Source: Novosphingobium sp.
Lineage (GTDB): Bacteria > Pseudomonadota > Alphaproteobacteria > Sphingomonadales > Sphingomonadaceae
DNA: 16,567 nucleotides
Direction of reading: 5' to 3'
Assembly (NCBI GenBank): GCA_028697875.1
Contig: JAQVEQ010000042.1
Span: 1-16,567, forward strand
In this document: in pieces, positions 5,608-12,997 of the stretch
Position numbering within the stretch: the stretch's first letter is position 1
Layout: every line of letters begins with the position of its first letter
Translations under genes and position numbers: made by a program
The notes under the pieces: generated by a model
The model's input: the letters and a program-made list of their open reading frames with translations, nothing else
What the model was told of the DNA's origin: nothing
Database searches by the model: none

Positions 5608-7298
5608 GCGATAAGTGGGATAAGGAAGTCGATGTTCTCGTGGTCGGCTCGGGCGCGGGTGGCCTGCTCAGCGCGCTGGTGGCGGCGAAGAACAACGCCG
5701 ATGTGCTGATTGTCGAGAAGGACAAGCTGTGGGGCGGCACTTCGGCCACTTCGGGCGGCGGGATCTGGATCCCGGGCAGCGACCAGGCGCGCGAAGCGGG
5801 ATTCGAGGACAATCTCGACGATGCGTTCAAGTATCTGCGGGCGCTTTCGGCCGACAACGTGCCGGACGAGAACATCCGCGCCTATGTCGACAATGCCGCG
5901 CCGATGCTGCGCTGGGTGACGGAAAACACGCAGGTCCGGTACATCGCGGCACCCTATCCCGATTATCATGCCGAAAATCCCGGCGGTTCGACCACCGGTT
6001 TCCGCACCCATCTGCCGCTTGAATTCAACGGCAGGCAGTTGCCCAAGGACGTCATCCGGACGCAGCGTTTCCCGTCGCCGGCGGCCAGCCTGTTCGGTTA
6101 CCTGCAGTGGACCTTCGCGGAAACCTACGAACTGCTCTATCGCACCAAGGGCTGGTTCACGCACCTGTGCATCAACATGGGGCGTTACTGGTTCGACTGG
6201 CCGTTCCGTTTCACGTCGCGCAAGGACCGGCGCCTGACGCTGGGAACCGCGCTGACCGGCGGCTTGCGGCTCGCGCTCGAGGAACGCAAGGTGCCGCTGT
6301 GGCTGGAAAGCCCGATGAAGGAACTGGTTCGCGACGGCGACCGGGTGACCGGCGTGGTGATCGAGCGGGATGGCAAACCGATGCGGATCGGGGTGCGCAA
6401 GGGCGTCGTCCTTGCCGCGGGCGGTTTCGACAAGAACCAGGACATGCGCGACGAAAACTCGCCGCTCTATCCGACCGCCCGGATTTCCGGCGGCGTGACC
6501 AGCAACACCGGCGATTCCATCCGCGCGGGCGCGGCGATCGGCGCGGATACGATGAACATGCAATCGGCCTGGGCAGCGCCGGTGTTCTATGTTCCGGGCG
6601 AGGATCGCGGGCGGCTGTGCACGATCGAGCGTGCGCTGCCGGGCTGCATCATGGTCAACCAGAAGGGCGAACGGTACCTCAACGAGGCGGCTTCCTATCA
6701 CGTGACCGGCCAACTCATGGCCAAGCGCGAGAAGGAACACGGCGACGCAAACCCGAGCTGGATGGTGTTCGACTATCGCTATCGCCATCAGTTCCCGATG
6801 GGGCCGCTCTATCCGCTGGTCCCCGACTGGGCGCAGCTCGGGCCGGTCAAGCTGATCCTGAAGAAGGCCGGGACGATCGAGGAACTGGCCGAACAGATGG
6901 GCGTCGACCCGGCGGGCCTGTCCGCCACCATCGCGCGCTTCAACGAACATGCGGCCAAGGGCGAGGACCCTGATTTCCATCGCGGCGAAGCGGCCTACGA
7001 CAAGATGTACGGCGATCCGCGCAACACGCCCAACCCGTGCCTGCGCCCGCTGACCAAGGCGCCGTTCTATGCCATGCCGATCTATCCGGGTGACATTGGC
7101 ACCAACGGCGGGTTGCTGACCAATGCCAAGGCGCAAGTCCTGGGGGCGGACGGCAAGGCGATTCAGGGGCTCTATGCCGTTGGCAACAATGCCGCTTCGT
7201 CGATGGGCGAAAGCTATCCCGGCGCGGGCGTCACGATCGGCCCGGCAATGGCGTTCGGCTATATTGCCGCGCGCGACATGACGGGCAGCAACGAATAA
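5604..7298 (+). CDS. FAD-dependent 3-ketosteroid delta-1-dehydrogenase-like flavoprotein
   Basis: The 564-residue flavoprotein has an FAD loop VGSGAGG (14-20), Glu38 for the ribose, a GGTSATSGGGIW segment (44-55), a second dinucleotide element VVLAAGGF (268-275) and the C-terminal GNNAASSMGESYPGAGVTIG. The family puts a double bond next to a ring ketone (3-oxosteroid 1-dehydrogenase); relatives do 4-dehydrogenation or fumarate reduction. Tyr121 (YPDYH), Tyr365 (NEAASY), and Tyr538 with Gly542 (YPGAG) match in motif, and mostly in spacing, the catalytic Tyr119, Tyr318, Tyr487 and Gly491 of Rhodococcus KstD1, recalled from memory. About 45 extra residues between the first two include an aromatic-rich stretch (183-202), as in longer KstDs. 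The start is fixed by the ATGA overlap with the small ORF. Fold very sure; the ketosteroid substrate is probable only. Confidence 0.88.
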   Translation: MSDKWDKEVDVLVVGSGAGGLLSALVAAKNNADVLIVEKDKLWGGTSATSGGGIWIPGSDQAREAGFEDNLDDAFKYLRALSADNVPDENIRAYVDNAAPMLRWVTENTQVRYIAAPYPDYHAENPGGSTTGFRTHLPLEFNGRQLPKDVIRTQRFPSPAASLFGYLQWTFAETYELLYRTKGWFTHLCINMGRYWFDWPFRFTSRKDRRLTLGTALTGGLRLALEERKVPLWLESPMKELVRDGDRVTGVVIERDGKPMRIGVRKGVVLAAGGFDKNQDMRDENSPLYPTARISGGVTSNTGDSIRAGAAIGADTMNMQSAWAAPVFYVPGEDRGRLCTIERALPGCIMVNQKGERYLNEAASYHVTGQLMAKREKEHGDANPSWMVFDYRYRHQFPMGPLYPLVPDWAQLGPVKLILKKAGTIEELAEQMGVDPAGLSATIARFNEHAAKGEDPDFHRGEAAYDKMYGDPRNTPNPCLRPLTKAPFYAMPIYPGDIGTNGGLLTNAKAQVLGADGKAIQGLYAVGNNAASSMGESYPGAGVTIGPAMAFGYIAARDMTGSNE

Positions 7299-7308
7299 GG
7301 GACCAGGC

Positions 7309-7326
7309 GGGGAGCTTCGGCTCCCC
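7309..7326. terminator. Bidirectional terminator hairpin between the KstD-like and ADH genes
   Basis: A perfect 7-bp stem GGGGAGC/GCTCCCC is closed by a TTCG tetraloop, in the 34-base gap between two convergent stop codons (7298 and 7333). On the plus strand TCTTGCT follows; the T-run is short in both directions. Placement and stability make a shared terminator the simplest reading. Confidence 0.72.
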
Positions 7327-7332
7327 TCTTGC

Positions 7333-8445
7333 TCATGCTTCGCCCCAGCCTTCCTGGAAGCTGACGACCGCGCGCAGGGCTTCGCCCGATTTCATCAGCT
7401 CGAAGCCCTTGTTGACTTCGGCCATCGGCAGGCGGTGCGTGACGAGGTCGTCGAGGTTGAGCTTGCCCTCGGCATAGAGGTCGAGCAGGCCGGGCAACTC
7501 GCTGCGTGTCTTCATGTTGCCCATGAACGAACCCTTGAGCGTACGGCCCAGTTCGAGGTCGAACGGGAGGACGCTCATCTTCTGACCTTCGCCGGGCACG
7601 CCGAGCACGGTGCAGCAGCCCCAGCCGATCCGGCTCGCGGCAAAGGCCTGTTCCATGAGGCCGGTGTGGCCGACGCATTCGAAAGTATGATCGGCACCGC
7701 CGCCCGTCATCGCGCGGATCTGTTCCACGACATCGCCGTCGGCCGGGTCGACGAAATCGGTCAGGCCGAAGTGCCGGCCCTGTTCCTCGCGGGCGCGGTT
7801 GATGTCGACGCCGATGATCCGGCTAGCGCCTGCGATCCGCGCGCCTTGCACGACGTTGAGGCCGATCCCGCCCAGGCCGAACACCGCGACTTGGGAGCCT
7901 TCCTCGACATGGGCGGTGTTGATGGCCGCGCCTACGCCGGTGACGACCGCGCAGCCGATGGTGCAGGCGATGTCGAAGGGAATGTCCTTGCGGATTTTCG
8001 CGACGTTCACTTCCTTCATCACCACGAAGCGGGCAAGGCTGCCGACGCCGGTATAGGCATAGACCGGCTGGCCGTTGAGCGAGAAACGCGGCTTGGGCGA
8101 GCCGAGTTCGGCCATGAACACTTCGCACAGGTTGGTCCGGCCGGTGCGGCAATTATGGCAGGTGCCGCATTCGGCAATGCCCAGCGGTACGGCGTGATCG
8201 CCGACGGCAACGCTGGTCACGGCCTTGCCCACTTCGCGCACGATCCCGGCGCCTTCGTGCCCGACCACGACCGGGAAGGGGAAAGGCGCGCGCTTGCCTT
8301 CGATCTGGCTGAGGTCCGTATGGCACAGGCCGTTGGCCATGATTTCGATCAGGACTTCGTCGTCCTCCGGCGCGCGCAAGTCGAGCACTTCGAGCCGTAG
8401 CGGTTCGCCCGGCCCGTGGCAGACCATCGCCTCGACTTTCATCAT
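7333..8445 (-). CDS. Zinc-dependent alcohol dehydrogenase (MDR family, class III-like)
   Basis: This 370-residue medium-chain dehydrogenase keeps both zinc sites. Cys41 (NGLCHTD), His63 (GHE) and Cys165 (TIGCAV) would bind the catalytic zinc; Cys93, Cys96, Cys99 and Cys107 the structural zinc. GLGGIG (190-195) binds the dinucleotide, and Asp214 after the next strand points to NAD. The sequence style (GGGADHTFECVG, LPFDLELGRTLKGSFMG) resembles class III and related long-chain alcohol dehydrogenases. It would oxidise a primary or secondary alcohol made by the P450/GMC steps. Two adjacent ATGs are possible; the upstream one (8445) has the better spacing from GGAG, and the gap to the GMC stop (8451) is five bases, so the two genes are co-transcribed. 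Family certain; alcohol unknown. Confidence 0.95.
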   Translation of the reverse strand: MMKVEAMVCHGPGEPLRLEVLDLRAPEDDEVLIEIMANGLCHTDLSQIEGKRAPFPFPVVVGHEGAGIVREVGKAVTSVAVGDHAVPLGIAECGTCHNCRTGRTNLCEVFMAELGSPKPRFSLNGQPVYAYTGVGSLARFVVMKEVNVAKIRKDIPFDIACTIGCAVVTGVGAAINTAHVEEGSQVAVFGLGGIGLNVVQGARIAGASRIIGVDINRAREEQGRHFGLTDFVDPADGDVVEQIRAMTGGGADHTFECVGHTGLMEQAFAASRIGWGCCTVLGVPGEGQKMSVLPFDLELGRTLKGSFMGNMKTRSELPGLLDLYAEGKLNLDDLVTHRLPMAEVNKGFELMKSGEALRAVVSFQEGWGEA

Positions 8446-8450
8446 CGCGC

Positions 8451-10073
8451 TTACTCCGGCAGCGTGGCGGCAGGCAGGGGCGGATTGCCGAGGATCATGT
8501 CGGCGGCCTTTTCCGCGATCATTGCCACGGGGATGCCGGTGTTGGCACCCGGCAGGTGCGGCATGACCGAAGCGTCGATGACGCGCAGGCCCTCCATGCC
8601 GTGGACGCGCAACTCGGCATCGACCACGGCCATCGGATCGCTGCCCATGCGTGCGGTGCCGACCGAGTGGTAATCTGCTTCCGCGAATTCGCGGATGTAA
8701 GCGTCGATTTCCTCGTCGGTCTGGACGTGCTTGCCCGGGGCAAGCTCCTCGCCGATGTAGTCGGCGAAGGCTGGCTGGGCGAAGATCTCGCGCGCGGCGC
8801 GGACCGAGGCGCGGGCGACGCGGCGGTCGTTCTCCGTGCCGAGGTAGTTCTGGTCTATCACTGGCGGGGCATCCGGATCGGCGCTCGCCAGCGTGACCGA
8901 GCCGCGCGCTTCGGGGCGGGCGACGTTGGCGTGGGCGTAGAAGCCGTGGATCGGGACCATCTTCTTCCCGTTGTTGCTGAACAGCGCCATGATCATCAGC
9001 ATCTTGATGTCGGGCTCTTCCAGCGCCGGGTCGGACTTGATGAAGCAGCACACCGACATGCCGGTCTGGGCGAGCGGGCCGGTCCGGAACAGCAGGTACT
9101 GTGCCATGGCCAGCGCGCCGCGCAGCGGATTGAGGTAGCGCAGCATCGACAGCGGCTTGGTCGCCTTGTGCTTGATGTGGACGGCGAGGTGATCCTGCAA
9201 CCCCTGGCCGACGCCGGGCAGGTCGTGGACCAGCGCGATACCGTGTTCGGCAAGGTGCGCCGCCGGACCGACGCCGGAAAGCATCATGAGCTGCGGGGTG
9301 TTGATCGCGCCCCCGCTCAGGATCACTTCACGGCGGGCCTTCGCTTCGTGGTCCACGCCCTTGACGCGGTAGGCGACGCCGGTGGCGCGCTTGCCTTCGA
9401 ACAGGACCTTGCGGGTATGCGCTCCGGTGATGACGGTCAGATTGGGGCGCTTCATGACCGGGTGAAGATAGGCGTAGGAGGCGCTGGAACGCTTGCCGTT
9501 GCCGACGGTCAGGTCGACCGCGCCGAAGCCTTCGCGCGAGGCGCCGTTGAGATCCGGGTTGTGCGGATAGCCCGCCTGGACGCCTGCCTCGATAAAGGCC
9601 TTGGCGAACGGGTGCTCCTGATCGGCGCGGGTGACCTGGATCGGGCCGTCCTGCCCGTGCCAGATGTCGTTTGCCGGATGGAAGCTCTCGAGCTTGCGGA
9701 AATAGGGCAGGACTTCGGCGAAGGACCACCCGGCGTTCCCCGCCTGGGCCCAGCGGTCGTAGTCACTGTGCATCCCCCGGTCGTAGGCCATGCCGTTGAT
9801 CGAGGAACCGCCGCCCAGCACCTTGCCGCGCGGCAGGTATAGCACGCGATCGTCGAGGTGCTTCTGCGGCGCGGACATGTAACGCCAGGCATAGCTGCCC
9901 GACATCATGATCGGCAGAAGGCCGCCGGGCGCCGCGATCAGCGGGCTCGTATCCTTGCTGCCGGCTTCGAGCAGGAGGACCGATGTCTGGGGATCGGCGG
10001 AGAGCCGGTTGGCGAGGATACACCCGGCGACGCCGGCCCCGACGATGACGTAGTCGAATTCAGTTGCGGTCAT
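8451..10073 (-). CDS. GMC-family FAD oxidoreductase (choline/alcohol dehydrogenase-like)
   Basis: The 540-residue protein is a full glucose-methanol-choline oxidoreductase. It has VGAGVAG (11-17) with Glu36 for FAD, the first GMC signature PRGKVLGGGSSIN (81-93), the second signature GAINTPQLMMLSGVG (255-269), the catalytic His469 in YHSVGTARMG, and Asn511 in ANTGIP as its partner. The family oxidises alcohols to aldehydes or ketones, passing electrons to a quinone/cytochrome or to O2; bacterial members of this BetA-like branch are mostly dehydrogenases acting on aliphatic, terpenoid or polyethylene glycol alcohols. Its place between a P450 (138 bases upstream) and a zinc ADH (5 bases downstream) suggests stepwise oxidation of a newly added hydroxyl. 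TAAGG lies about 12 bases upstream of the ATG. Family certain, substrate unknown. Confidence 0.95.
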   Translation of the reverse strand: MTATEFDYVIVGAGVAGCILANRLSADPQTSVLLLEAGSKDTSPLIAAPGGLLPIMMSGSYAWRYMSAPQKHLDDRVLYLPRGKVLGGGSSINGMAYDRGMHSDYDRWAQAGNAGWSFAEVLPYFRKLESFHPANDIWHGQDGPIQVTRADQEHPFAKAFIEAGVQAGYPHNPDLNGASREGFGAVDLTVGNGKRSSASYAYLHPVMKRPNLTVITGAHTRKVLFEGKRATGVAYRVKGVDHEAKARREVILSGGAINTPQLMMLSGVGPAAHLAEHGIALVHDLPGVGQGLQDHLAVHIKHKATKPLSMLRYLNPLRGALAMAQYLLFRTGPLAQTGMSVCCFIKSDPALEEPDIKMLMIMALFSNNGKKMVPIHGFYAHANVARPEARGSVTLASADPDAPPVIDQNYLGTENDRRVARASVRAAREIFAQPAFADYIGEELAPGKHVQTDEEIDAYIREFAEADYHSVGTARMGSDPMAVVDAELRVHGMEGLRVIDASVMPHLPGANTGIPVAMIAEKAADMILGNPPLPAATLPE

Positions 10074-10146
10074 GTTCTTGCCTTAAGCCTGCAGCATCCT
10101 TTGTCGGCCGGGTGCTTCCGCAAGATGCGCAGGGGCGCAACGCCTT

Positions 10147-10185
10147 GCGGGCCGGATCGGATGCTTCATGTCCAATCCGGCGCGC
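10147..10185. repeat. Imperfect inverted repeat between the CYP101-like P450 and GMC genes
   Basis: GCGGGCCGGAT (10147-10157) and ATCCGGCGCGC (10175-10185) pair over 11 positions with one mismatch around a 17-base loop. It lies in the 138-base gap and has no T-run on either side. It may be an operator, an RNA processing hairpin or a weak attenuator; I cannot choose between these. Confidence 0.35.
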
Positions 10186-10211
10186 TTTGTCCATTTCGAG
10201 CGGGACGGGGG

Positions 10212-11450
10212 TTATGCCGGAACAGTGCTTTTCCAGACCATCGGAAGGCTCTGGAAACCCATCACCGTTCCGCCGAAAGCGTTGTGTTCGGGCATTTCGT
10301 CGGCCAGCTCGAATTCGGGAATCCGCCGTAGCCAGTAATCGATCGCGATCATCAGTTCGCGCTTGGCGAGGTGCGAACCGATGCAGCGGTGCGGGCCGAC
10401 GCCGAACGTGACGTGGCGGTTCACCTTGCGTTCGAGATCGATCATATTCGGGTTCTCGAACACGTCAGGATCGCGGTTGGCAATGGTGTTGGGCATGATG
10501 ACGCGGTCGTTCCGCTTCATCGTGACGCCTTTGAACTCCATGTCGTGGACCACGCGGCGGAACAGGTTCGACACCGAGTTGATCCGCAGCAGTTCCTCCA
10601 CCGCGCGCAGCAGGGCGTCGGGATCGTCCAGCCGCTCGCGCAGATAATGCCGCGCCTCGGGCGTGGTCGCGAGATAGCGCCAGACATAGGCCATGGTGTT
10701 GGTCACCGTGTCGAGACCGGCGACGAACAGCAGGAACGCGCAATCGAGCTTGTCCTGATAGGGCAGCAGCTCACCGGTTACTTCATCGCGACCTTGGAGG
10801 ATGTGGGTTGCGATGTCCTGGCCGGGGTTCTTGGCCTTTTCGTCGAACATGTTGTTGAGGATCGCGTAGATCCGTTCGGAATTGGCCTTGCGTTCGGCCT
10901 CGTCGGTGCTGCGGAAGAAGATGTCCGAAATCACGAGGAATTCGTCCAGCCGTTCTTCAGGCAGCCCCATCAGGTGAAGGAACGTGCCGGTCGGTAGCCT
11001 GGCGGCGAAGTCCTTGATGAAATCGCACTGGCCCTTGTCGGCGAATTTGTCGATCAAGCCCCGTGTGCGGCTTTCGAGTTCGTCGACCATGCCGCGCACG
11101 GCGATCGGGGTGAACAGCGGGGCGAGCAGGCGGCGGAAGACGTTGTGCTGGGGCGGGTCGACGCCCTGCGGCTGCATGTCGGGGAAGGGCTCGATCGGCG
11201 GCACCACGGCCTGATGGGTCGAGAACCGTTCGTGGTCGCGATAGGCTTCGATGATGTCTTCGTAGTCCATGAAGACCCAGTGCCCGCCGTTGCGCGGGGT
11301 GAAGAAGATGTCGGGCACGCCCTTGCGGACGAGGCCGTGCCAGATCTCCGCCGGGTCCTCGACGCCTTCGGGGATGGCGAAGAAGTCGAAATCGACGATC
11401 AGTTCCCGCGGGACATGGGTCGGCGGTCCCGGTAGCCATGAAGTGGTCAT
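10212..11450 (-). CDS. Cytochrome P450, CYP101 (P450cam)-like
   Basis: The 412-residue P450 is close in length and plan to P450cam. Its I-helix AGLDTVTN (244-251) carries Asp247-Thr248, the counterparts of P450cam Asp251-Thr252. ExxR is ELLR (286-289), and the heme loop FGVGPHRCIG has thiolate Cys356 (Cys357 in P450cam). The C-terminal VMGFQSLPMVW mirrors the P450cam VSGVQALPLVW. Relatives in sphingomonads hydroxylate monoterpenoids, norisoprenoids and similar small hydrophobic ketones and alcohols, using a [2Fe-2S] ferredoxin and reductase. The chosen ATG has GAGGAG eight bases upstream, and the length agrees with the family. It leads the P450-GMC-ADH series, and no ferredoxin lies next to it. 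The P450 call is certain and the CYP101-like placement confident; the substrate is unknown. Confidence 0.96.
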   Translation of the reverse strand: MTTSWLPGPPTHVPRELIVDFDFFAIPEGVEDPAEIWHGLVRKGVPDIFFTPRNGGHWVFMDYEDIIEAYRDHERFSTHQAVVPPIEPFPDMQPQGVDPPQHNVFRRLLAPLFTPIAVRGMVDELESRTRGLIDKFADKGQCDFIKDFAARLPTGTFLHLMGLPEERLDEFLVISDIFFRSTDEAERKANSERIYAILNNMFDEKAKNPGQDIATHILQGRDEVTGELLPYQDKLDCAFLLFVAGLDTVTNTMAYVWRYLATTPEARHYLRERLDDPDALLRAVEELLRINSVSNLFRRVVHDMEFKGVTMKRNDRVIMPNTIANRDPDVFENPNMIDLERKVNRHVTFGVGPHRCIGSHLAKRELMIAIDYWLRRIPEFELADEMPEHNAFGGTVMGFQSLPMVWKSTVPA

Positions 11451-11556
11451 GCCCAGTGCTCCTCTCGAATGATATGGATCGTTTCCCGGTGTCCGGTCGG
11501 CGATCCCGTTCCCTGCACACGGATATGGGCGACGGACGGGTGCGGGCAATCGCCTC

Positions 11557-11562
11557 ATTGTA
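11557..11562 (-). promoter_or_regulatory. Possible -10 box of the CYP101-like P450 operon
   Basis: On the minus strand the box reads TACAAT, five of six consensus positions. No -35 consensus is found 16-18 bases upstream; instead the 11580-11597 palindrome is there, as expected for an activator-dependent promoter. It predicts an mRNA leader of about 100 bases. Confidence 0.35.
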
Positions 11563-11579
11563 ACCGAACGGGACATGTT

Positions 11580-11597
11580 TTGCGTCTGGCGACGCAA
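11580..11597. repeat. 18-base palindrome in the -35 zone of the CYP101-like P450 promoter
   Basis: TTGCGTC and GACGCAA are perfect 7-bp arms around TGGC. Their centre lies about 26-27 bases upstream of the possible TACAAT box. No T-run is next to it, so an operator for a dimeric regulator is more likely than a terminator. Confidence 0.45.
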
Positions 11598-11606
11598 CCC
11601 CGCCCG

Positions 11607-11644
11607 GCACTGGGATGACCTGCGCCGCCGGGCGCTCCCAGTGC
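11607..11644. repeat. Inverted repeat GCACTGGGA/TCCCAGTGC
   Basis: Perfect 9-bp arms (11607-11615 and 11636-11644) are separated by 20 GC-rich bases. The 8-base core CCCAGTGC occurs a third time at 11452-11459, where it overlaps the spacing between GAGGAG and the ATG of the CYP101-like P450. Function unknown. Confidence 0.45.
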
Positions 11645-11676
11645 GGGGAAGGCGCGCGTTTTCCGGCACGAAAAAT

Positions 11677-11704
11677 TTGACTCAGAACAAAGTTACGGTA
11701 ACAT
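11677..11704 (+). promoter_or_regulatory. Promoter of the P450/extradiol dioxygenase operon
   Basis: TTGACT (11677-11682), a 16-base spacer and TAACAT (11699-11704) fit a sigma-70-type promoter with five and four consensus matches. They sit in the only AT-rich patch of the intergenic region, 80 bases before the ATG. The -10 is buried in the palindrome at 11693-11715. Pattern match only. Confidence 0.5.
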
Positions 11705-11715
11705 AGGTACCGTAA
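11693..11715. promoter_or_regulatory. Palindromic operator over the -10 box
   Basis: Perfect 8-bp arms TTACGGTA (11693-11700) and TACCGTAA (11708-11715) are separated by seven bases, and the left arm runs into the -10 box. The size and position suit a TetR-type repressor that blocks polymerase. The encoded TetR protein at 14129 is the nearest candidate. Each arm also matches the TAYCGTAA motif seen at 1825 and 5254. The sequence is seen; the regulator is inferred. Confidence 0.6.
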
Positions 11716-11784
11716 TAAAAATGCGGCCGGTTGTCGCAAGGTGCCGCCGGCGCACGAACTACTGGACAGAGGAAGGCCCGAACC

Positions 11785-12975
11785 ATGGCGGTTGATTACG
11801 ATCCCTATTCCGACGAGGCGATGACCGACGCGACCGCGCTCTACAAGGAGATGCGCACGGAAGGCTGCCCGCACTTCATGGAAAAGTACAATGGCTGGGC
11901 CTTTACCCGCTATGACGACGTGAAGGCGGCCAGCCTCAAGGCGAAATGCCTCGATTTCACCCACGGCCAGACGCCGGGCCAGCTCCTGCTCGACGAGGAC
12001 GTGCTGGAAAGCTTCGCGACCAAGAACGGCTCGGAACACCGCAAGTGGCGCGGCCTGATCGCCGACGACTTCACGATTCCCGCGGTCGAGGCGCAGAAGC
12101 CGCGTTATCGCGAACTGGCGCGCGAGCTATGGGACGGGTTGAAAGGCAAGGAGCAGATGGATGTCTATCGCGACTATGCCAACCGGTTCTTCTGCATCAA
12201 TGCCGGCTACAAGCTCGGCCTCCCGGCGGAAGATGCGGAGCGTTACCGCGCGCTGATCGACGATATCCTCCACCGCGACAAGGGCCAGGTCGGTGCGGTA
12301 TCGGAACGCAACCAGAAGGCCTTTGCCGAACTGGCGGGCCATCTCGGCGACTACATCGCGAAGATCCGCGCCAACCCCGGACTGGCGACCGGCTACACCA
12401 AGATCTATGCCGAGGCCGAGATCGAGGGCAAGCGCCTGAACGATCACGAACTGCTGATGTACATGATTACCCTGCTGATCCTGGGCTCGGAAACGACGCC
12501 GATGGTGATCGCCGCGTTCTTCTATTTCCTGGACAGGCATCCCGAACAGAAGGCCGCGGTGCTCAAGGACCATTCGCTGATCCGCCGGGCGTTCCTCGAA
12601 ACGGCGCGGTTCAAGCAGCCGTCCAACATGCTCGCCCGCCGGGCGCTGACCGATTTCGAAATCGCCGGGCAGGAGATCAAGGAAGGGCAGAACCTGCTGT
12701 TCATCTATGCCTCGGCCAATCGCGACGAAACCCATTTCAAGGACGCGGACACGTTCGACATCTTCCGCGACGACCTGGAGCCGAACATGACTTTCGGCAT
12801 CGGCTCGCATGTCTGCCTCGGCATGCATGTCGGGGTCGAGGCCGGGATCGTCCTGATCGAGCAGGTCCTGAGCGAGATTGCCGACTGGGAAGTGATCGAG
12901 GACGAGGTGGTCCGCGCCTATGGCGAGCACCTGTCGGGCTTCGTCGGCATGCCGATCCGCTTCACTCTCAAGTAA
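11785..12975 (+). CDS. Cytochrome P450, 396 residues, paired with an extradiol dioxygenase
   Basis: The P450 has its I-helix pair in LGSETTP (233-239, Glu236-Thr237), ExxR as ETAR (272-275), and the heme loop FGIGSHVCLG with Cys344. In the I-helix GSETT stands where AGxxTT is usual. It is a clear paralogue of the P450 at 14766-15956: equal length and shared blocks such as MAVDYDP, EGCPHF, HRKWRG, FIYASANRD and RAYGEHL. The paralogue's N-terminus and GAGGAAGG eight bases upstream fix this ATG. The dioxygenase starts 22 bases downstream, so the likely job is aromatic hydroxylation that yields a catechol for ring cleavage, as in the estrone 4-hydroxylase/4,5-dioxygenase pairs known from oestrogen-degrading sphingomonads. 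A redox partner is not adjacent. P450 certain; reaction inferred from context. Confidence 0.96.
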   Translation: MAVDYDPYSDEAMTDATALYKEMRTEGCPHFMEKYNGWAFTRYDDVKAASLKAKCLDFTHGQTPGQLLLDEDVLESFATKNGSEHRKWRGLIADDFTIPAVEAQKPRYRELARELWDGLKGKEQMDVYRDYANRFFCINAGYKLGLPAEDAERYRALIDDILHRDKGQVGAVSERNQKAFAELAGHLGDYIAKIRANPGLATGYTKIYAEAEIEGKRLNDHELLMYMITLLILGSETTPMVIAAFFYFLDRHPEQKAAVLKDHSLIRRAFLETARFKQPSNMLARRALTDFEIAGQEIKEGQNLLFIYASANRDETHFKDADTFDIFRDDLEPNMTFGIGSHVCLGMHVGVEAGIVLIEQVLSEIADWEVIEDEVVRAYGEHLSGFVGMPIRFTLK

Positions 12976-12997
12976 GCGCAGGCGAAAGGAGGCTGGA

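Larger units (their letters stand above)
11451..11784. promoter_or_regulatory. 334-base divergent control region between two P450 operons
   Basis: No gene is supported in this stretch. From left to right it holds the CYP101-like P450 leader, a possible minus-strand -10 TACAAT (11562-11557), an 18-base palindrome in its -35 zone (11580-11597), a larger 9-bp-arm inverted repeat (11607-11644), then an AT-rich block with a plus-strand promoter and a palindromic operator (11677-11715), and the leader of the 396-residue P450 with GAGGAAGG eight bases ahead of its ATG. The density of symmetric sites suggests two separately controlled promoters. Confidence 0.65.

Noticed and set aside
5595..7136. 513-residue minus-strand frame opposite the KstD-like gene
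   Set aside because: It is a mirror of a strongly conserved flavoprotein, and its composition is typical of antisense frames in GC-rich DNA.
8556..9842. 428-residue plus-strand frame opposite the GMC gene
   Set aside because: The opposite strand carries both GMC signatures and the catalytic His, so this frame is a shadow.
10147..10185. Intrinsic terminator after the CYP101-like P450
   Set aside because: The stem is imperfect, the loop is 17 bases long, and no T-run follows on the minus strand. It is kept only as an inverted repeat.
11731..11784. Upstream TTG start adding 18 residues to the 396-residue P450
   Set aside because: The ATG at 11785 has a strong ribosome-binding site and matches the start of the paralogue at 15956.
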